Assembly: GCF_000714435.1 (NCBI RefSeq)
Contig: NZ_JJMW01000062.1
Span: forward strand, 1-50,269
Reading direction: 5' to 3'
Length of the DNA: 50,269 nucleotides
Source of the DNA: Exiguobacterium alkaliphilum 12/1
Lineage (GTDB): Bacteria > Bacillota > Bacilli > Exiguobacteriales > Exiguobacteriaceae
The notes under the pieces are model-generated. The model was not told where the DNA came from, ran no database searches, and was given only the letters and a program-made list of their open reading frames with translations. Positions 1 through 8,261 of the stretch are shown piece by piece (position 1 is the stretch's first letter; every line of letters starts with the position of its first letter). The position numbers and the translations under genes were made by a program.

Positions 1-8
1 ATATTGTC

Positions 9-152
9 TCAAAAATTTAGGTTAGCCCAATATCCCCGAATCGTCTCACGACTTTTCTTTTGGAAGACAAGGGACTCGACGAACGCTTCGATGGCTTCTT
101 TCATCGTAATATTTTGATCCAATCCGTACTGAGTAAGAATATGAGCATTCAT
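9..152 (-). pseudogene. N-terminal fragment of a tyrosine recombinase/integrase
   Basis: A 47-codon reading frame begins with ATG behind an AAAGGA ribosome site and reads like the SAM-like, core-binding N-terminal domain of phage integrase/XerCD-type recombinases (MKEAIEAFVESL, then KKSRETIRGYWANLNF). It stops at TGA directly after a run of five T (minus strand). Adding one T would continue the frame as NFLRQY, which suits the family, so a one-base indel in a homopolymer is the likely cause. The rest would lie beyond the window edge. It sits downstream of the DUF927 gene on the same strand. The family assignment rests on a short N-terminal pattern only. Confidence 0.45.
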
Positions 153-225
153 TGGTCGAATTCCTTTCGTGACGCGTACTTTACGCCATTTATTTTGTAT
201 TTTGGACTAGAAGACCAGACCGATA

Positions 226-245
226 AGAAGGAGCGGACTCCTTCT
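226..245 (-). terminator. Hairpin downstream of the DUF927 gene
   Basis: AGAAGGAG/CTCCTTCT arms of 8 bp pair perfectly around a CGGA loop. It lies between the DUF927 gene and the integrase fragment. There is no clear T-run, so it may be a weak terminator or an mRNA processing stem. Nothing else was recognised in 153-376. Confidence 0.35.
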
Positions 246-376
246 CAATCATCGGAATGGGTACAGCGATAGCAACAAGCTACTGGGTCTCGTACACTGG
301 ATGGACTGCATCCATCTGATCCAGATGTATTCGGGATGAGCGATACCAAATAAGAAAAGGTGTATGACGCTATCCA

Positions 377-2695
377 TCAGTTGTCGAACTCGAATTCATC
401 TTCATCCGGTGGCGTTTCGAGTTTAGGCTTCTTCTTGACAGTAGAATGCACAACGTTACTCCGGATTTCAGGCTTTTTACGGAAGACACTATGGGTGACT
501 CCTGATGGATTCAGTTCGCCTACCGTCATCTCGGAAATATATTCATCCAGAATATCTTCTTCGATTTTGAATAAATAGCACGAATCTTCTGACTTTTTTA
601 CCTTCTTTTCGGTCATCTTCTCTCGTAACTTTTCTTCCTTCTCCTCAAAGATCCGAATACGACGTTCGTTACGATCACTCTCTCCGATGATCCATCCCCG
701 TTCTCGCCACTCCCGTCCTAGTACGGTCGTACTTGGGTATCCATCGGTTGTCATCCAGTTCTGAACGATATTACGAAGAATCGCTACTTCATAATGCGTT
801 CCTTTTTTGATGACTTTACCGTAGATGGCTGTCCGATCTGGTGTCTTCCCTTTGATTTTGAAGTGGTTCAAGTTCTTAATCACCAATTCCTGAATCGTAT
901 GATAGGCGTTCAGGGCAATGTCAAGATCCTTCGTTTGTTCCAAGAAAGAATCAATCAACATCTCATCGATTCGTGTCATCCCTTCGTGCAAACTCTTACG
1001 CGCAACATCGAAGGTATCCGGCATCGCTTCTGCCAGGAGTTCAAGTGCAAGGGAGACGACTGACAGCATGTTCGTTGCTCGATCCCGATAAGCGGAAGAA
1101 GGCAATTGGTTCCGGAACTGCTCCCGTCGTTCGTCAAAACGTTCGCTCATCTGGATCGGATTTTGACGGAGAAGATACACAGCAAGCGTCACACCGAGGT
1201 GTCCGTGATAGGACTGAATCATCCGGGAGACCTGTTCGGCAATCGCGGCATTCGGCATGAAGTCGAGATTGATGAATTCGAGGTAACGAATACTGACACC
1301 AGCACTCTTGAGTTCGGTTTTCTTCATCGCATTTTGTCGGATACCTTGCTCACCCGTTGATAGGAAGACGGTACTCCAATCCCCTCCTTGTCGAGTTTCC
1401 ATGTCACCGTTCAGTCGAAGACGTTCCTCCCCTTGTGACAGCTCATAGATGATGTTCGTCATGCTGCCTTGGAAGGTACTTGCCTCATCCAGAATCATCG
1501 CTAGTCCATAGTTCCGGTTCGCGAGATTGATGATGGCATTCTTCGTTGAGACCCACGAAACAGATAATGGTTGCTGGTAGGGATTACCGTTCATCGAGAC
1601 TGCCAATCGAGCGGCGGTCGTCTTTCCTCGGGACGAGTTACTGTGCAAGTGAATCAGGAAAGGCATCAGGTCCGGTCGTGTCAGACGAAGGTAACCGAGT
1701 AAGATGCTTGATACACCAGCACCCATCATCAGACGGATCGTATCGTATTCGAGGAGTGGGGTCAGTTCTTCCATATACGCGGATAGATCCCCTTTGATGT
1801 CAATCGCCTTCTCATACTTCTTCGAGATTTCACTTGGTTTCAGGACCACTTCATCGGTGTCATGATCATAAGACAGGAATCCAGGAACATGTGCGAACGT
1901 ATACGCAGGACGATCTGTCATGCCATCTCGTAACACCCATCCGACAAAGTCATGACGATAACGGGGATGCAACTGACTCGCCGATACCATCAGATAGTAC
2001 GCGATCGTGGCACGATTGGCTTGAGTCGGAAACATCACGACACCTTCTGATAACAGTTGCTCGACACCCTCTTCCGTCAGTTTCTTATTCAGGATGCGGG
2101 CTTGACGATACCCTTGGTTCACGGCATAAGTGACTTCAAACTCTCGTAGGTTCGTCCCATTCATTTCTCGGACGCGTTCGACATAGAGACAGGTACAAAA
2201 TGGGTGATGTTGAACGACGTAATCATCTTTCTCGAAGACGATTCGATAGACACCCTCTTTTCGGACTTGGAAAACCGGATTCCCTTGTCCATCCTGAATG
2301 AGGTAAATCTCACCCGCTTCTAGTCCAGCCGCTGTGATCGGTTCCTTCTGTATCGTATACGGATTGAGTACGGTCGGTGCGTCCATACGATCAATCAGAG
2401 CTAGTACTGTCGGATAGGCATAGGGAGCTGGAACCGATGGCGATACGGCATCCTCCATAACTTCAGCAAAATCATCGTGCTCTTCTGGAGGTGGTTCGTT
2501 CTCCTCTAAACCATCGTTCATAGCTGACTCCCAGCTGGGTGCATCGATCTCGTCGGAAGCATCGTCCGTATCTTCGGAGGTGATATCCTGTGTCTCCATT
2601 GAGGAGGTCTCGATGTCTTGTACAGACCCTTCTTCTGACAATTCGTTTACATGTTCTTCCGGTAAATCATTCTGTCGTTTCTCCTGTTCATTCAT
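377..2695 (-). CDS. DUF927-family helicase-like ATPase of a mobile element
   Basis: This 772-residue protein resembles the DUF927 family (COG5519-type helicase-like ATPases), often carried by plasmids, phages and integrated elements and thought to act in element replication. Residues 1-95 are acidic and low in complexity. The central part has a P-loop-like SSRGKTTAARLA (about 354-365) and a Walker B-like MILDEAS (about 400-406), followed by a sensor-like stretch LSTGEQG. The C-terminal tail is charged (KKKPKLETPPDEDEFEF). ATG is preceded by AAAGGGGATGACCTGAG. It lies on the same strand as two damaged tyrosine recombinases, which supports a mobile-element origin. The substrate and any helicase or primase activity are not shown by sequence; family assignment comes from motif pattern and context. 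Confidence 0.7.
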   Translation of the reverse strand: MNEQEKRQNDLPEEHVNELSEEGSVQDIETSSMETQDITSEDTDDASDEIDAPSWESAMNDGLEENEPPPEEHDDFAEVMEDAVSPSVPAPYAYPTVLALIDRMDAPTVLNPYTIQKEPITAAGLEAGEIYLIQDGQGNPVFQVRKEGVYRIVFEKDDYVVQHHPFCTCLYVERVREMNGTNLREFEVTYAVNQGYRQARILNKKLTEEGVEQLLSEGVVMFPTQANRATIAYYLMVSASQLHPRYRHDFVGWVLRDGMTDRPAYTFAHVPGFLSYDHDTDEVVLKPSEISKKYEKAIDIKGDLSAYMEELTPLLEYDTIRLMMGAGVSSILLGYLRLTRPDLMPFLIHLHSNSSRGKTTAARLAVSMNGNPYQQPLSVSWVSTKNAIINLANRNYGLAMILDEASTFQGSMTNIIYELSQGEERLRLNGDMETRQGGDWSTVFLSTGEQGIRQNAMKKTELKSAGVSIRYLEFINLDFMPNAAIAEQVSRMIQSYHGHLGVTLAVYLLRQNPIQMSERFDERREQFRNQLPSSAYRDRATNMLSVVSLALELLAEAMPDTFDVARKSLHEGMTRIDEMLIDSFLEQTKDLDIALNAYHTIQELVIKNLNHFKIKGKTPDRTAIYGKVIKKGTHYEVAILRNIVQNWMTTDGYPSTTVLGREWRERGWIIGESDRNERRIRIFEEKEEKLREKMTEKKVKKSEDSCYLFKIEEDILDEYISEMTVGELNPSGVTHSVFRKKPEIRSNVVHSTVKKKPKLETPPDEDEFEFDN

Positions 2696-3093
2696 CTCAG
2701 GTCATCCCCTTTTTACCCTTCACGGGTAGATTGAGAGACAAGGAAACTTGCTTCCTCGCAACTCCTGAGACATACACTACAACAAGATAAAAGAATTGAA
2801 AAGCCCTAAAAACGGCTCTAAATGGCTCTAAAGAGCAATTTCAAAGACACCTCCAAAATCACTTCTTCCTTTTTTATTCCATTTTGATCATGATTATTTT
2901 CTATGGCGCTCCTAGCCTTCCCGTCCGATAAAAATTTTTGAGTAAGGAGCACCCTAGGTAAAAATCTGAGCGTTTTTTAGGTCTTTTTTATAATTTATGG
3001 ACAAGAAAAAGTTATATGATTCCTTTATCTTACATTGAATGATGATTCATAAATAACAAAAAATTTTTATTTATTTTTCAAATATGCTCAAAA
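2696..3093. other. AT-rich non-coding region upstream of the DUF927 gene
   Basis: About 400 bases without a supported gene. It contains imperfect inverted arms GGCGCTCCT (2905-2913) and AGGAGCACC (2945-2953), a tandem GGCTCTAAA repeat near 2814-2833, and a very AT-rich block from about 2980 to 3085. It must hold the DUF927 promoter and could hold a replication or regulatory site of the element, but no specific site was identified. Confidence 0.35.
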
Positions 3094-3133
3094 AGGTATC
3101 TATCTCATCGATATTGCAACGAAATAGATACCT
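3094..3133 (-). terminator. Terminator after the 21-residue peptide gene
   Basis: Perfect 10-bp arms AGGTATCTAT (3094-3103) and ATAGATACCT (3124-3133) are separated by 20 bases. On the minus strand they are followed by TTTTTGAG. It would end transcripts coming from the recombinase and micropeptide. Confidence 0.65.
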
Positions 3134-3164
3134 GTCCAATTTCTTTCAAATCACTTTCAGAAAG

Positions 3165-3230
3165 TCATCCACGACGGATTTGTTTGATATTGATGACGAT
3201 ACGAATCATTACTCGGATCATAGGATTCAT
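3165..3230 (-). CDS. 21-residue cationic amphipathic micropeptide
   Basis: ATG is preceded by AAGGAAGGAGGTACTAGAC, a near-perfect Shine-Dalgarno with ideal spacing, in an otherwise AT-rich gap. The product begins MNPMIRVMIRIVINIKQ and ends IRRG: isoleucine-rich, with four arginines, one lysine and no acidic residue, so it could form a membrane-active amphipathic helix. It lies downstream of the stopped recombinase on the same strand and ends just before a strong terminator. Options are a type I toxin-like peptide, a leader peptide, or a small membrane protein of the element. No family is recognised; the case rests on the ribosome site, composition and terminator. Confidence 0.5.
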   Translation of the reverse strand: MNPMIRVMIRIVINIKQIRRG

Positions 3231-3335
3231 GTCTAGTACCTCCTTCCTTCTCCAAAGATGAAACATCTTCTATCAGAGTTGCTCTACTGCCTGTTGTTTC
3301 TATTCTTTCGAAGTCTGGATGTAGTATCGATTCGT

Positions 3336-4130
3336 CTACTCGATCGAATGATGCCCAAGCAAGCGACTGATGACGGTGATATCAACATGCTTCTGTGTCA
3401 ATCGTGTCGCGAACGTATGACGAAAGAGGTGTGGATAGAGATGACGACCAACATTGGTATCAAGTGCTCTCAGAACATCCGATAGACCACCTCGCGTCAA
3501 TCGTTCTCCTCGTTGACTCAGAAAGACATACGGACTCTCTACCGCCTGACGATGCTTCTTTCTGTCCTCTTCCACATACTGACGTATACAACGTAATGTA
3601 TCTTCGCGTAATGGGACTTCACGGACCTTATCTCCCTTCCCATGGACTTCGATGCTTCGTCCTATCCAGTCAATCTGCCACAAGCGTAGCTCGACTAGCT
3701 CACTTGCTCGAAGTCCTGCATACAATAAGAGATGAATCAGCGACTGGTTCCGATAAGACAGGGACGGTAGGACTTGTTGTACCCGCCGAAATTCTTCTTC
3801 CGTCAAGACGTCGACCTGATGACTTCCCTGTGCCACCTTGATCCGGTCACTCCAGTAAATCCATCGTCGATCCAGCTTGCCTTGTGCCATCAGAAAGTCA
3901 TTGTAGGCAGTCATCGCATTGAGGAACTTATTGATCGTTGCTGCCTTTCTTCCTTGATCGAGAAGCCATTGTTTGTACGACAGGATATCCTCTCGTGAAG
4001 AAAACGTTCCTCGTCCACTGAACTTCTCGACTTCTGCGACATAGCTAGCAATCGTACTCGGTTGGCGTCCTTGTTCATAGAGGAATCGTCGGAAGGATTC
4101 GCGTTCCCCGTTTGCTATTCCCGATATCAT
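3336..4130 (-). CDS. Tyrosine recombinase stopped just before its catalytic tyrosine
   Basis: XerC/D-like site-specific recombinase of 264 codons. The N-terminal SAM-like domain covers about residues 5-90. The catalytic domain shows the first Arg in GLRASEL (R141), the beta-hairpin Lys in HGKGDK (about 165-168), H234-LF-R237 and LGHH (H260). The frame then meets TAG (3336-3338). The next codons read TNRYYIQTSKE and then a second TAG (3300-3302), which is the usual C-terminus with the nucleophilic tyrosine, so the printed protein lacks it. Either a nonsense mutation, a sequencing error or amber readthrough explains this. ATG has GAGAGGGG upstream. The expected role is integration/excision of the element; as read it should be inactive in strand cleavage. 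Confidence 0.8.
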   Translation of the reverse strand: MISGIANGERESFRRFLYEQGRQPSTIASYVAEVEKFSGRGTFSSREDILSYKQWLLDQGRKAATINKFLNAMTAYNDFLMAQGKLDRRWIYWSDRIKVAQGSHQVDVLTEEEFRRVQQVLPSLSYRNQSLIHLLLYAGLRASELVELRLWQIDWIGRSIEVHGKGDKVREVPLREDTLRCIRQYVEEDRKKHRQAVESPYVFLSQRGERLTRGGLSDVLRALDTNVGRHLYPHLFRHTFATRLTQKHVDITVISRLLGHHSIE

Positions 4131-4155
4131 GGGTCCATCCCCTCTCGATTATTTT

Positions 4156-4197
4156 CGGGGTTTCGGGGGTAAGAAGACGAAAATTCCCGAAACTCCG
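4156..4197. repeat. Inverted repeat just upstream of the recombinase gene
   Basis: Arms CGGGGTTTCGGG (4156-4167) and CCCGAAACTCCG (4186-4197) match at 11 of 12 positions around an 18-base spacer. The element lies 26 bases before the recombinase start, so it may be a recombinase-binding or autoregulatory site. Confidence 0.45.
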
Positions 4198-4269
4198 TTT
4201 TTTTAGATGAAGATACATCTCCATATCCTATGAAAACAGAATCGGGGAACGGGACATCTCCCCACCGTT

Positions 4270-4387
4270 CTGCTGGGCGTCTCTTCGAAACTCCCAGCAG
4301 TTCTACTTTTGTCTTCTGTTCCTTGACTGAACATCTACCGAAACAGTTGGTATACAACACTTCTGTTCCTGTCTTTACTCCCAGCAG
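4270..4387. repeat. Cluster of short direct and inverted repeats near the recombinase
   Basis: The 11-mer ACTCCCAGCAG occurs at 4290-4300 and 4377-4387, with an inverted near-copy CTGCTGGGCGT at 4270-4280. CTTCTGTTCCT occurs at 4313-4323 and 4360-4370. Such interspersed short repeats beside a tyrosine recombinase gene resemble arm- or core-type recombinase sites. Function is inferred from position only. Confidence 0.5.
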
Positions 4388-4476
4388 TCTTAATGAACAG
4401 TCAGGAGTCACAAACAAGAATACTTCCACAACGTGCTAAGTCGAGTCCCAAAACAAGACAAATAAAAAAGACCTTC

Positions 4477-4737
4477 TCATTCGAAAAGCTCTACGACACG
4501 TTCTAGATATTCGACATAAGACTGAATGACCAGCCGGTCATCTTCGTCCATGATGTTTTTGATACTTCGTTGGACGCGCGATCGATCGACATGGATGACG
4601 TCTTGTACGACATCCTCTAACACTTGCTCGATGACATCTTCTTCGGTTAATAATTCTCCCTCATAACAATCTAGCGTCTCATCATATTGACGATAATAAT
4701 CTTTTCCTCCAAGCACTACTCGATGATATTTTCGCAT
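4477..4737 (-). CDS. Small acidic protein of unknown function
   Basis: 86 residues, strongly acidic, beginning MRKYHRVVLGGKDYYRQYDE. An upstream in-frame ATG exists at 4758, but GAAGGAGG lies between the two and is correctly spaced only for 4737, so the shorter form is chosen. The middle (TEEDVIEQVLEDVVQDV) predicts helix. No signal peptide or membrane segment is seen. It is on the same strand as the next small gene, whose start lies about 380 bases upstream; both separate the mobile segment from the S-layer gene. Family not recognised. Confidence 0.6.
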   Translation of the reverse strand: MRKYHRVVLGGKDYYRQYDETLDCYEGELLTEEDVIEQVLEDVVQDVIHVDRSRVQRSIKNIMDEDDRLVIQSYVEYLERVVELFE

Positions 4738-4816
4738 TCTGATTTCCTCCTTCGGCATTCTTCACGGCATCGCATCTGTTATATACACTTAGTGTAACCA
4801 TTCCTAATCATAACTT

Positions 4817-5119
4817 CTATTCGTCGTATAGTTCGTAGGCAATTGTTCTTCCATCACACATCCATACCTCATAGATCAACCGATAGGTAATCGGATTGTA
4901 GCCCATTCCAGCCATCCATTCCTTTCCGTCCTCTTCGACATACACGAATGTATCGAACTGTAGAGGATCAGGAAGCAACAAAAGATGTTCTGATGGAACG
5001 ATAGCCGGATCGATCTCCGAATGCTCGAACAGATATGACTCCATCCCGACTTCGTCGACGGCTACTACTTTACCAAACAGTTGCTTGATCCGAACGACAA
5101 ACCCGATTCTTTCATCCAA
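4817..5119 (-). CDS. Small protein of unknown function, TTG start
   Basis: 100 residues if translation starts at TTG 5119, which follows AAAGGAGAGG with good spacing. An upstream in-frame GTG (5158) lies inside a terminator hairpin and has no ribosome site, so it is rejected. The protein is acidic and rich in aromatic residues (ITYRLIYEVWMCDGRTIAYELYDE split around residues 77-100) and is probably cytoplasmic. A PemK/SH3-like beta fold is conceivable but not supported by a motif. Family not recognised. Confidence 0.55.
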   Translation of the reverse strand: MDERIGFVVRIKQLFGKVVAVDEVGMESYLFEHSEIDPAIVPSEHLLLLPDPLQFDTFVYVEEDGKEWMAGMGYNPITYRLIYEVWMCDGRTIAYELYDE

Positions 5120-5147
5120 AGTAACCTCTCCTTTCTCCAAATAAAAA

Positions 5148-5180
5148 AGAGCATTCACTCCGTATTGGAATGAATGCTCT
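5148..5180 (-). terminator. Rho-independent terminator
   Basis: Arms AGAGCATTCACTCC and GGAATGAATGCTCT pair with one wobble around GTATT. On the minus strand a TTTTTT run follows. It is the second of two terminators after the S-layer gene and insulates the small genes to the left. Confidence 0.8.
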
Positions 5181-5227
5181 TAGTAAAGTCATACAAAATA
5201 ATAATATATATTTGAAACTAATTCAAA

Positions 5228-5257
5228 AACCCTCTCATGCATAAGCACAAGAGGGTT
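5228..5257 (-). terminator. Terminator of the S-layer gene
   Basis: Arms AACCCTCT/AGAGGGTT pair perfectly around 14 bases, with TTTTTG following on the minus strand. It lies 50 bases past the S-layer stop codon. Confidence 0.8.
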
Positions 5258-5308
5258 GAATGGAATAGGCAAATCCATTCTATATTAATCCTTTATAGGG
5301 AGGATTAA

Positions 5309-8017
5309 TTACTTAGAGACCGTAATTTCTTCTTTTTGAGCAACGTTGTTAGCATCAAAGATGTTAGCTTCGCCATTTTCACCCAATTTAACTGTAGATA
5401 CGCTCTTAACAGCAATAGCATCAGTTACTGTAAGGACAATTTTACCGTCTTCAGTGACTGTGTAATCAGAGAATGTAACAACATTTCCTTTAGAATCTAA
5501 CAATTTCAATTCATCAGCGATAGCATCTACTTTTGTTGCCGGGGCTACAGGAGCTTCTGCAGTTACTTTGACAGCTTCAGAGTAAGAAAGAGTTAACTTA
5601 GTCAAATCAGTTGCTACGATTGACTTAAGTTCTGGAGCAGTGTTGTCCTTGATATCTACTGTTACAAATTTAGATTCAGAAGTTTTACCATCAAGTGATT
5701 TAACTCCAGTGATACGGAATCCAGCTTTCGCATCATTAGCTTTTACGAATCCTTTAGGTAACTCGATTTCTACTTTTGTTTGGTAGTCGTTGTCACCTAC
5801 ATTACCAGCTAAAGTAATTTTTGTATCAGCAGGTAATGTAACACCGTTGATTGTGTAAGCTGAAGGGTTGAGAGCAGAACCATCACCGACAACAGCAACT
5901 TTAGTACCGAAGTCTACAGCCAGCGTGTTAACTTTGTTTTCAACGTTAGTTGCTGAAACAATCGCAAATGAAGTTTGAGCTGGTGGAACGATATCGTTAA
6001 TTGTTACAGAGAAGCCATACTTAGCAGATTTATTAGCAACTAATGCATTATCAGTTACGAATCCTTCTGGTAATTCAAACGTATACTTGCTAGATACAAC
6101 ATTCGCTTTGAATGAGAAAACAACTTTCTTAGAGTCTTCTTCATCAATTGTAGGAGCGTTGACTACATCATTAACAGCAAGGATTTCACCTTTAGCATTA
6201 ACTACTTTTAATCCAGTCAAAGATTGTCCTTTTACATCTTCAGTATAAGTTAAAGCAAATCCAGTTACTTTACCGTCTTTGTCTTTTACTTCTTCTACTT
6301 TAGAGACTGCTGGTGCAGTTGCATCTTTAGTTACTGTAGCTGTTTTTTCGATTTTAACGAGGTTAGTGTTACCAAGTGAATCTACAAGTGCTTTTTCAGC
6401 AAATTTCAATGTAACAACGTCAGAATTTCCTGTTTTGAATAGGTACTGATCGTTAAGAGTGATGATGTATTCTCCATCTTTCTCTCCAGCGTCTACCGAC
6501 TCAATGATTGATGTAGCAAAAGTTCCTACTGTTGCAGATAGCATAGAAGATTTTTTAAGCTCAGCGATATCAACTTTTTTAGAAAGTGTCAATTTAAGCT
6601 TATCTTCTGAAATAGCTACAACGCTAGAGACCTCTGGTGAAACATTATCTACCGAAACTGAAAGAGGAGCAACTTGTACGTCTTTGATGTTTCCAGCAAA
6701 GTCAGTAGCATTGATTACTGTAACATCATACTTTTTCGAAGCGTCAAGTGGTTGTGCGAAAGTAATAGTCGCTTCTTTACCGTCTAGAACAACATTGTAG
6801 TTAAGACCATCGATTTTGATCGTATCTACAGATTTAACATTCTCATCGAAAGTAACAACTACCGATTTGATACCATCTTTAACGTCTTTAACAAGAGTAG
6901 TAGCTTTGACAAGTGCAGGTGCAACTTTATCATCTACAGAAACTTTAGCGTTAATAGGCTTAACGAAAGTACCTTTTACATCTTTAATCATTTCGAAAGG
7001 AACTTTGACTGTGTAGTCACCTTTGAAAATTTTAGTGTTAGCTGTAGTAAGCGTTAAAGTCATACCATCAGTGCTGAGTTCTTGCTTGATAGCACCAGTT
7101 TCGACAGCGCCTGATCCAGCTTCAACTTTAATCAAATCTTCGTTATCAACTTTCAACGTTTTAGCATCAATAGCCTTGTTGAAGTGTACTTCAACTGTTT
7201 GAGCGTTAATCGCCTTTACTTCTTTAACCATTGGCGCTTCAACTGCGAAGTTTACAGCATCAGTCTTCACTTCACCAGAACGAAGGATGAATGAGTGGTT
7301 ACCAACTGGAAGATCTTTAGCAGAAGCCGTTACAACACCTTCTTTAACTACTGCATCGATTGCGATTGCTTTCGACTCATCTTTACCTGGGAAGATTACG
7401 AGTTCAACTTTCTCGCCATCTTTAAGGTTTTTCACGTCAGCAGAAACAGAGAGTGTATCTCCTTCAACTTCTTGCTTAACGTTTGAAAGTTCTACTTTAG
7501 AAGCAACAACTTTATACTTAACAGTCTTCGTAACAGTTCCGAACGCTTTGTTTGCGTAAGTGAACGTTCCTTCGAACTCACCAACTTTGTCCGTGTTGAA
7601 GCCAGCGACTGCTACAGGTTTAGCGTAGTGGTTACCATCTGCGAAGAGAACTGGTTGGACGCGAAGTCCAGAAGCAGGAACACCTTGCTCGAGGACGATT
7701 TCGCCTTCAGGCTGGATGTCTTGTGCGTAGTTCAAGACGCGGACGCGCTTTTCGACTTTGAGGCCTTGTCCTTTGACGAAACCTTTCGCCGTTTGGAACA
7801 CGCCGAGTTTGTTCATGTCGACTGAAGATTTGTACCAGTGGATCTCGCCACCGTTGTACGATTTGTCGAGTGCCGCGTCAAGGTTACCTGCGCGAACGAA
7901 GTCTGATGAAAGACGTACCGTTTTTGTTGCTGCGTCTGCTGTGATTGCAGGCGTTACTGCTGATGCTGCTACTGCGAACGCTGCCGCTGCAGTAACGAAT
8001 TGTTTCTTCTTAGCCAT
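5309..8017 (-). CDS. S-layer protein with repeated Ig-like domains
   Basis: 902 residues from the ATG at 8017, which follows AAGGGAGGATTTACATCAG; a longer in-frame start at 8104 adds a charged non-signal extension and is rejected. Residues 1-29 form a Sec signal peptide (MAKKKQFVTAAAAFAVAAS, cleavage near ADAA). The mature protein is lysine-, valine- and threonine-rich with at least five repeats of the bacterial Ig/SbsC-like type (motifs VKAINAQTVEVHFNKAID, VKSVVVTFDENV, KLTLSYSEAVKVTAE). No SLH domain is visible, so wall anchoring probably uses the N-terminal 200 residues. Codon use is more AT-rich and biased than in neighbouring genes, as expected for a very abundant protein. It has a strong promoter, a 200-base leader and a double terminator. 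Which S-layer family it belongs to is uncertain. Confidence 0.8.
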   Translation of the reverse strand: MAKKKQFVTAAAAFAVAASAVTPAITADAATKTVRLSSDFVRAGNLDAALDKSYNGGEIHWYKSSVDMNKLGVFQTAKGFVKGQGLKVEKRVRVLNYAQDIQPEGEIVLEQGVPASGLRVQPVLFADGNHYAKPVAVAGFNTDKVGEFEGTFTYANKAFGTVTKTVKYKVVASKVELSNVKQEVEGDTLSVSADVKNLKDGEKVELVIFPGKDESKAIAIDAVVKEGVVTASAKDLPVGNHSFILRSGEVKTDAVNFAVEAPMVKEVKAINAQTVEVHFNKAIDAKTLKVDNEDLIKVEAGSGAVETGAIKQELSTDGMTLTLTTANTKIFKGDYTVKVPFEMIKDVKGTFVKPINAKVSVDDKVAPALVKATTLVKDVKDGIKSVVVTFDENVKSVDTIKIDGLNYNVVLDGKEATITFAQPLDASKKYDVTVINATDFAGNIKDVQVAPLSVSVDNVSPEVSSVVAISEDKLKLTLSKKVDIAELKKSSMLSATVGTFATSIIESVDAGEKDGEYIITLNDQYLFKTGNSDVVTLKFAEKALVDSLGNTNLVKIEKTATVTKDATAPAVSKVEEVKDKDGKVTGFALTYTEDVKGQSLTGLKVVNAKGEILAVNDVVNAPTIDEEDSKKVVFSFKANVVSSKYTFELPEGFVTDNALVANKSAKYGFSVTINDIVPPAQTSFAIVSATNVENKVNTLAVDFGTKVAVVGDGSALNPSAYTINGVTLPADTKITLAGNVGDNDYQTKVEIELPKGFVKANDAKAGFRITGVKSLDGKTSESKFVTVDIKDNTAPELKSIVATDLTKLTLSYSEAVKVTAEAPVAPATKVDAIADELKLLDSKGNVVTFSDYTVTEDGKIVLTVTDAIAVKSVSTVKLGENGEANIFDANNVAQKEEITVSK

Positions 8018-8232
8018 CTGATGTAAATCCTCCCTTGGGTAGATAGGTTTCTTTCTACCGTCCTTGCCCAGCCGATCCTCGTCGATGTCACGTGTCCATA
8101 ACAATGCAGAAAGTACTAATGATTATGTAACCGACCCTTCCAAAGACCGAGCGTTCTCCCCCGGTAGAAGCTTTTCAAGGTGTGACCCTTGAACAATTTA
8201 CCAAGACTGTTCTTGGAAAACCTTACATCCAT

Positions 8233-8261
8233 AATATACATAACACTTCCAAACGACACAA
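8233..8261 (-). promoter_or_regulatory. S-layer promoter with long structured leader
   Basis: On the minus strand TTGTGT (8256-8261) and TATATT (8233-8238) are 17 bases apart. The resulting leader runs to about 8018 (about 205 bases) and has several stems: CCAAGA/TCTTGG (8202-8217), TCAAGG/CCTTGA (about 8176-8192) and a GGTAGA/TCTACC stem (about 8036-8060). A long stable leader is common for S-layer mRNAs and may lengthen message life. Confidence 0.6.

Noticed and set aside
4127..4429. 100-codon minus-strand frame overlapping the recombinase start by ATGA
   Set aside because: It covers the repeat cluster and inverted repeat, has no ribosome site that I can see and an incoherent composition (its LLGV copies simply translate the DNA repeat). 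The ATGA overlap keeps it as a remote possibility only.
4813..5158. Longer start (GTG 5158) for the small protein at 4817-5119
   Set aside because: The GTG lies in a terminator stem and lacks a ribosome site; TTG 5119 follows AAAGGAGAGG.
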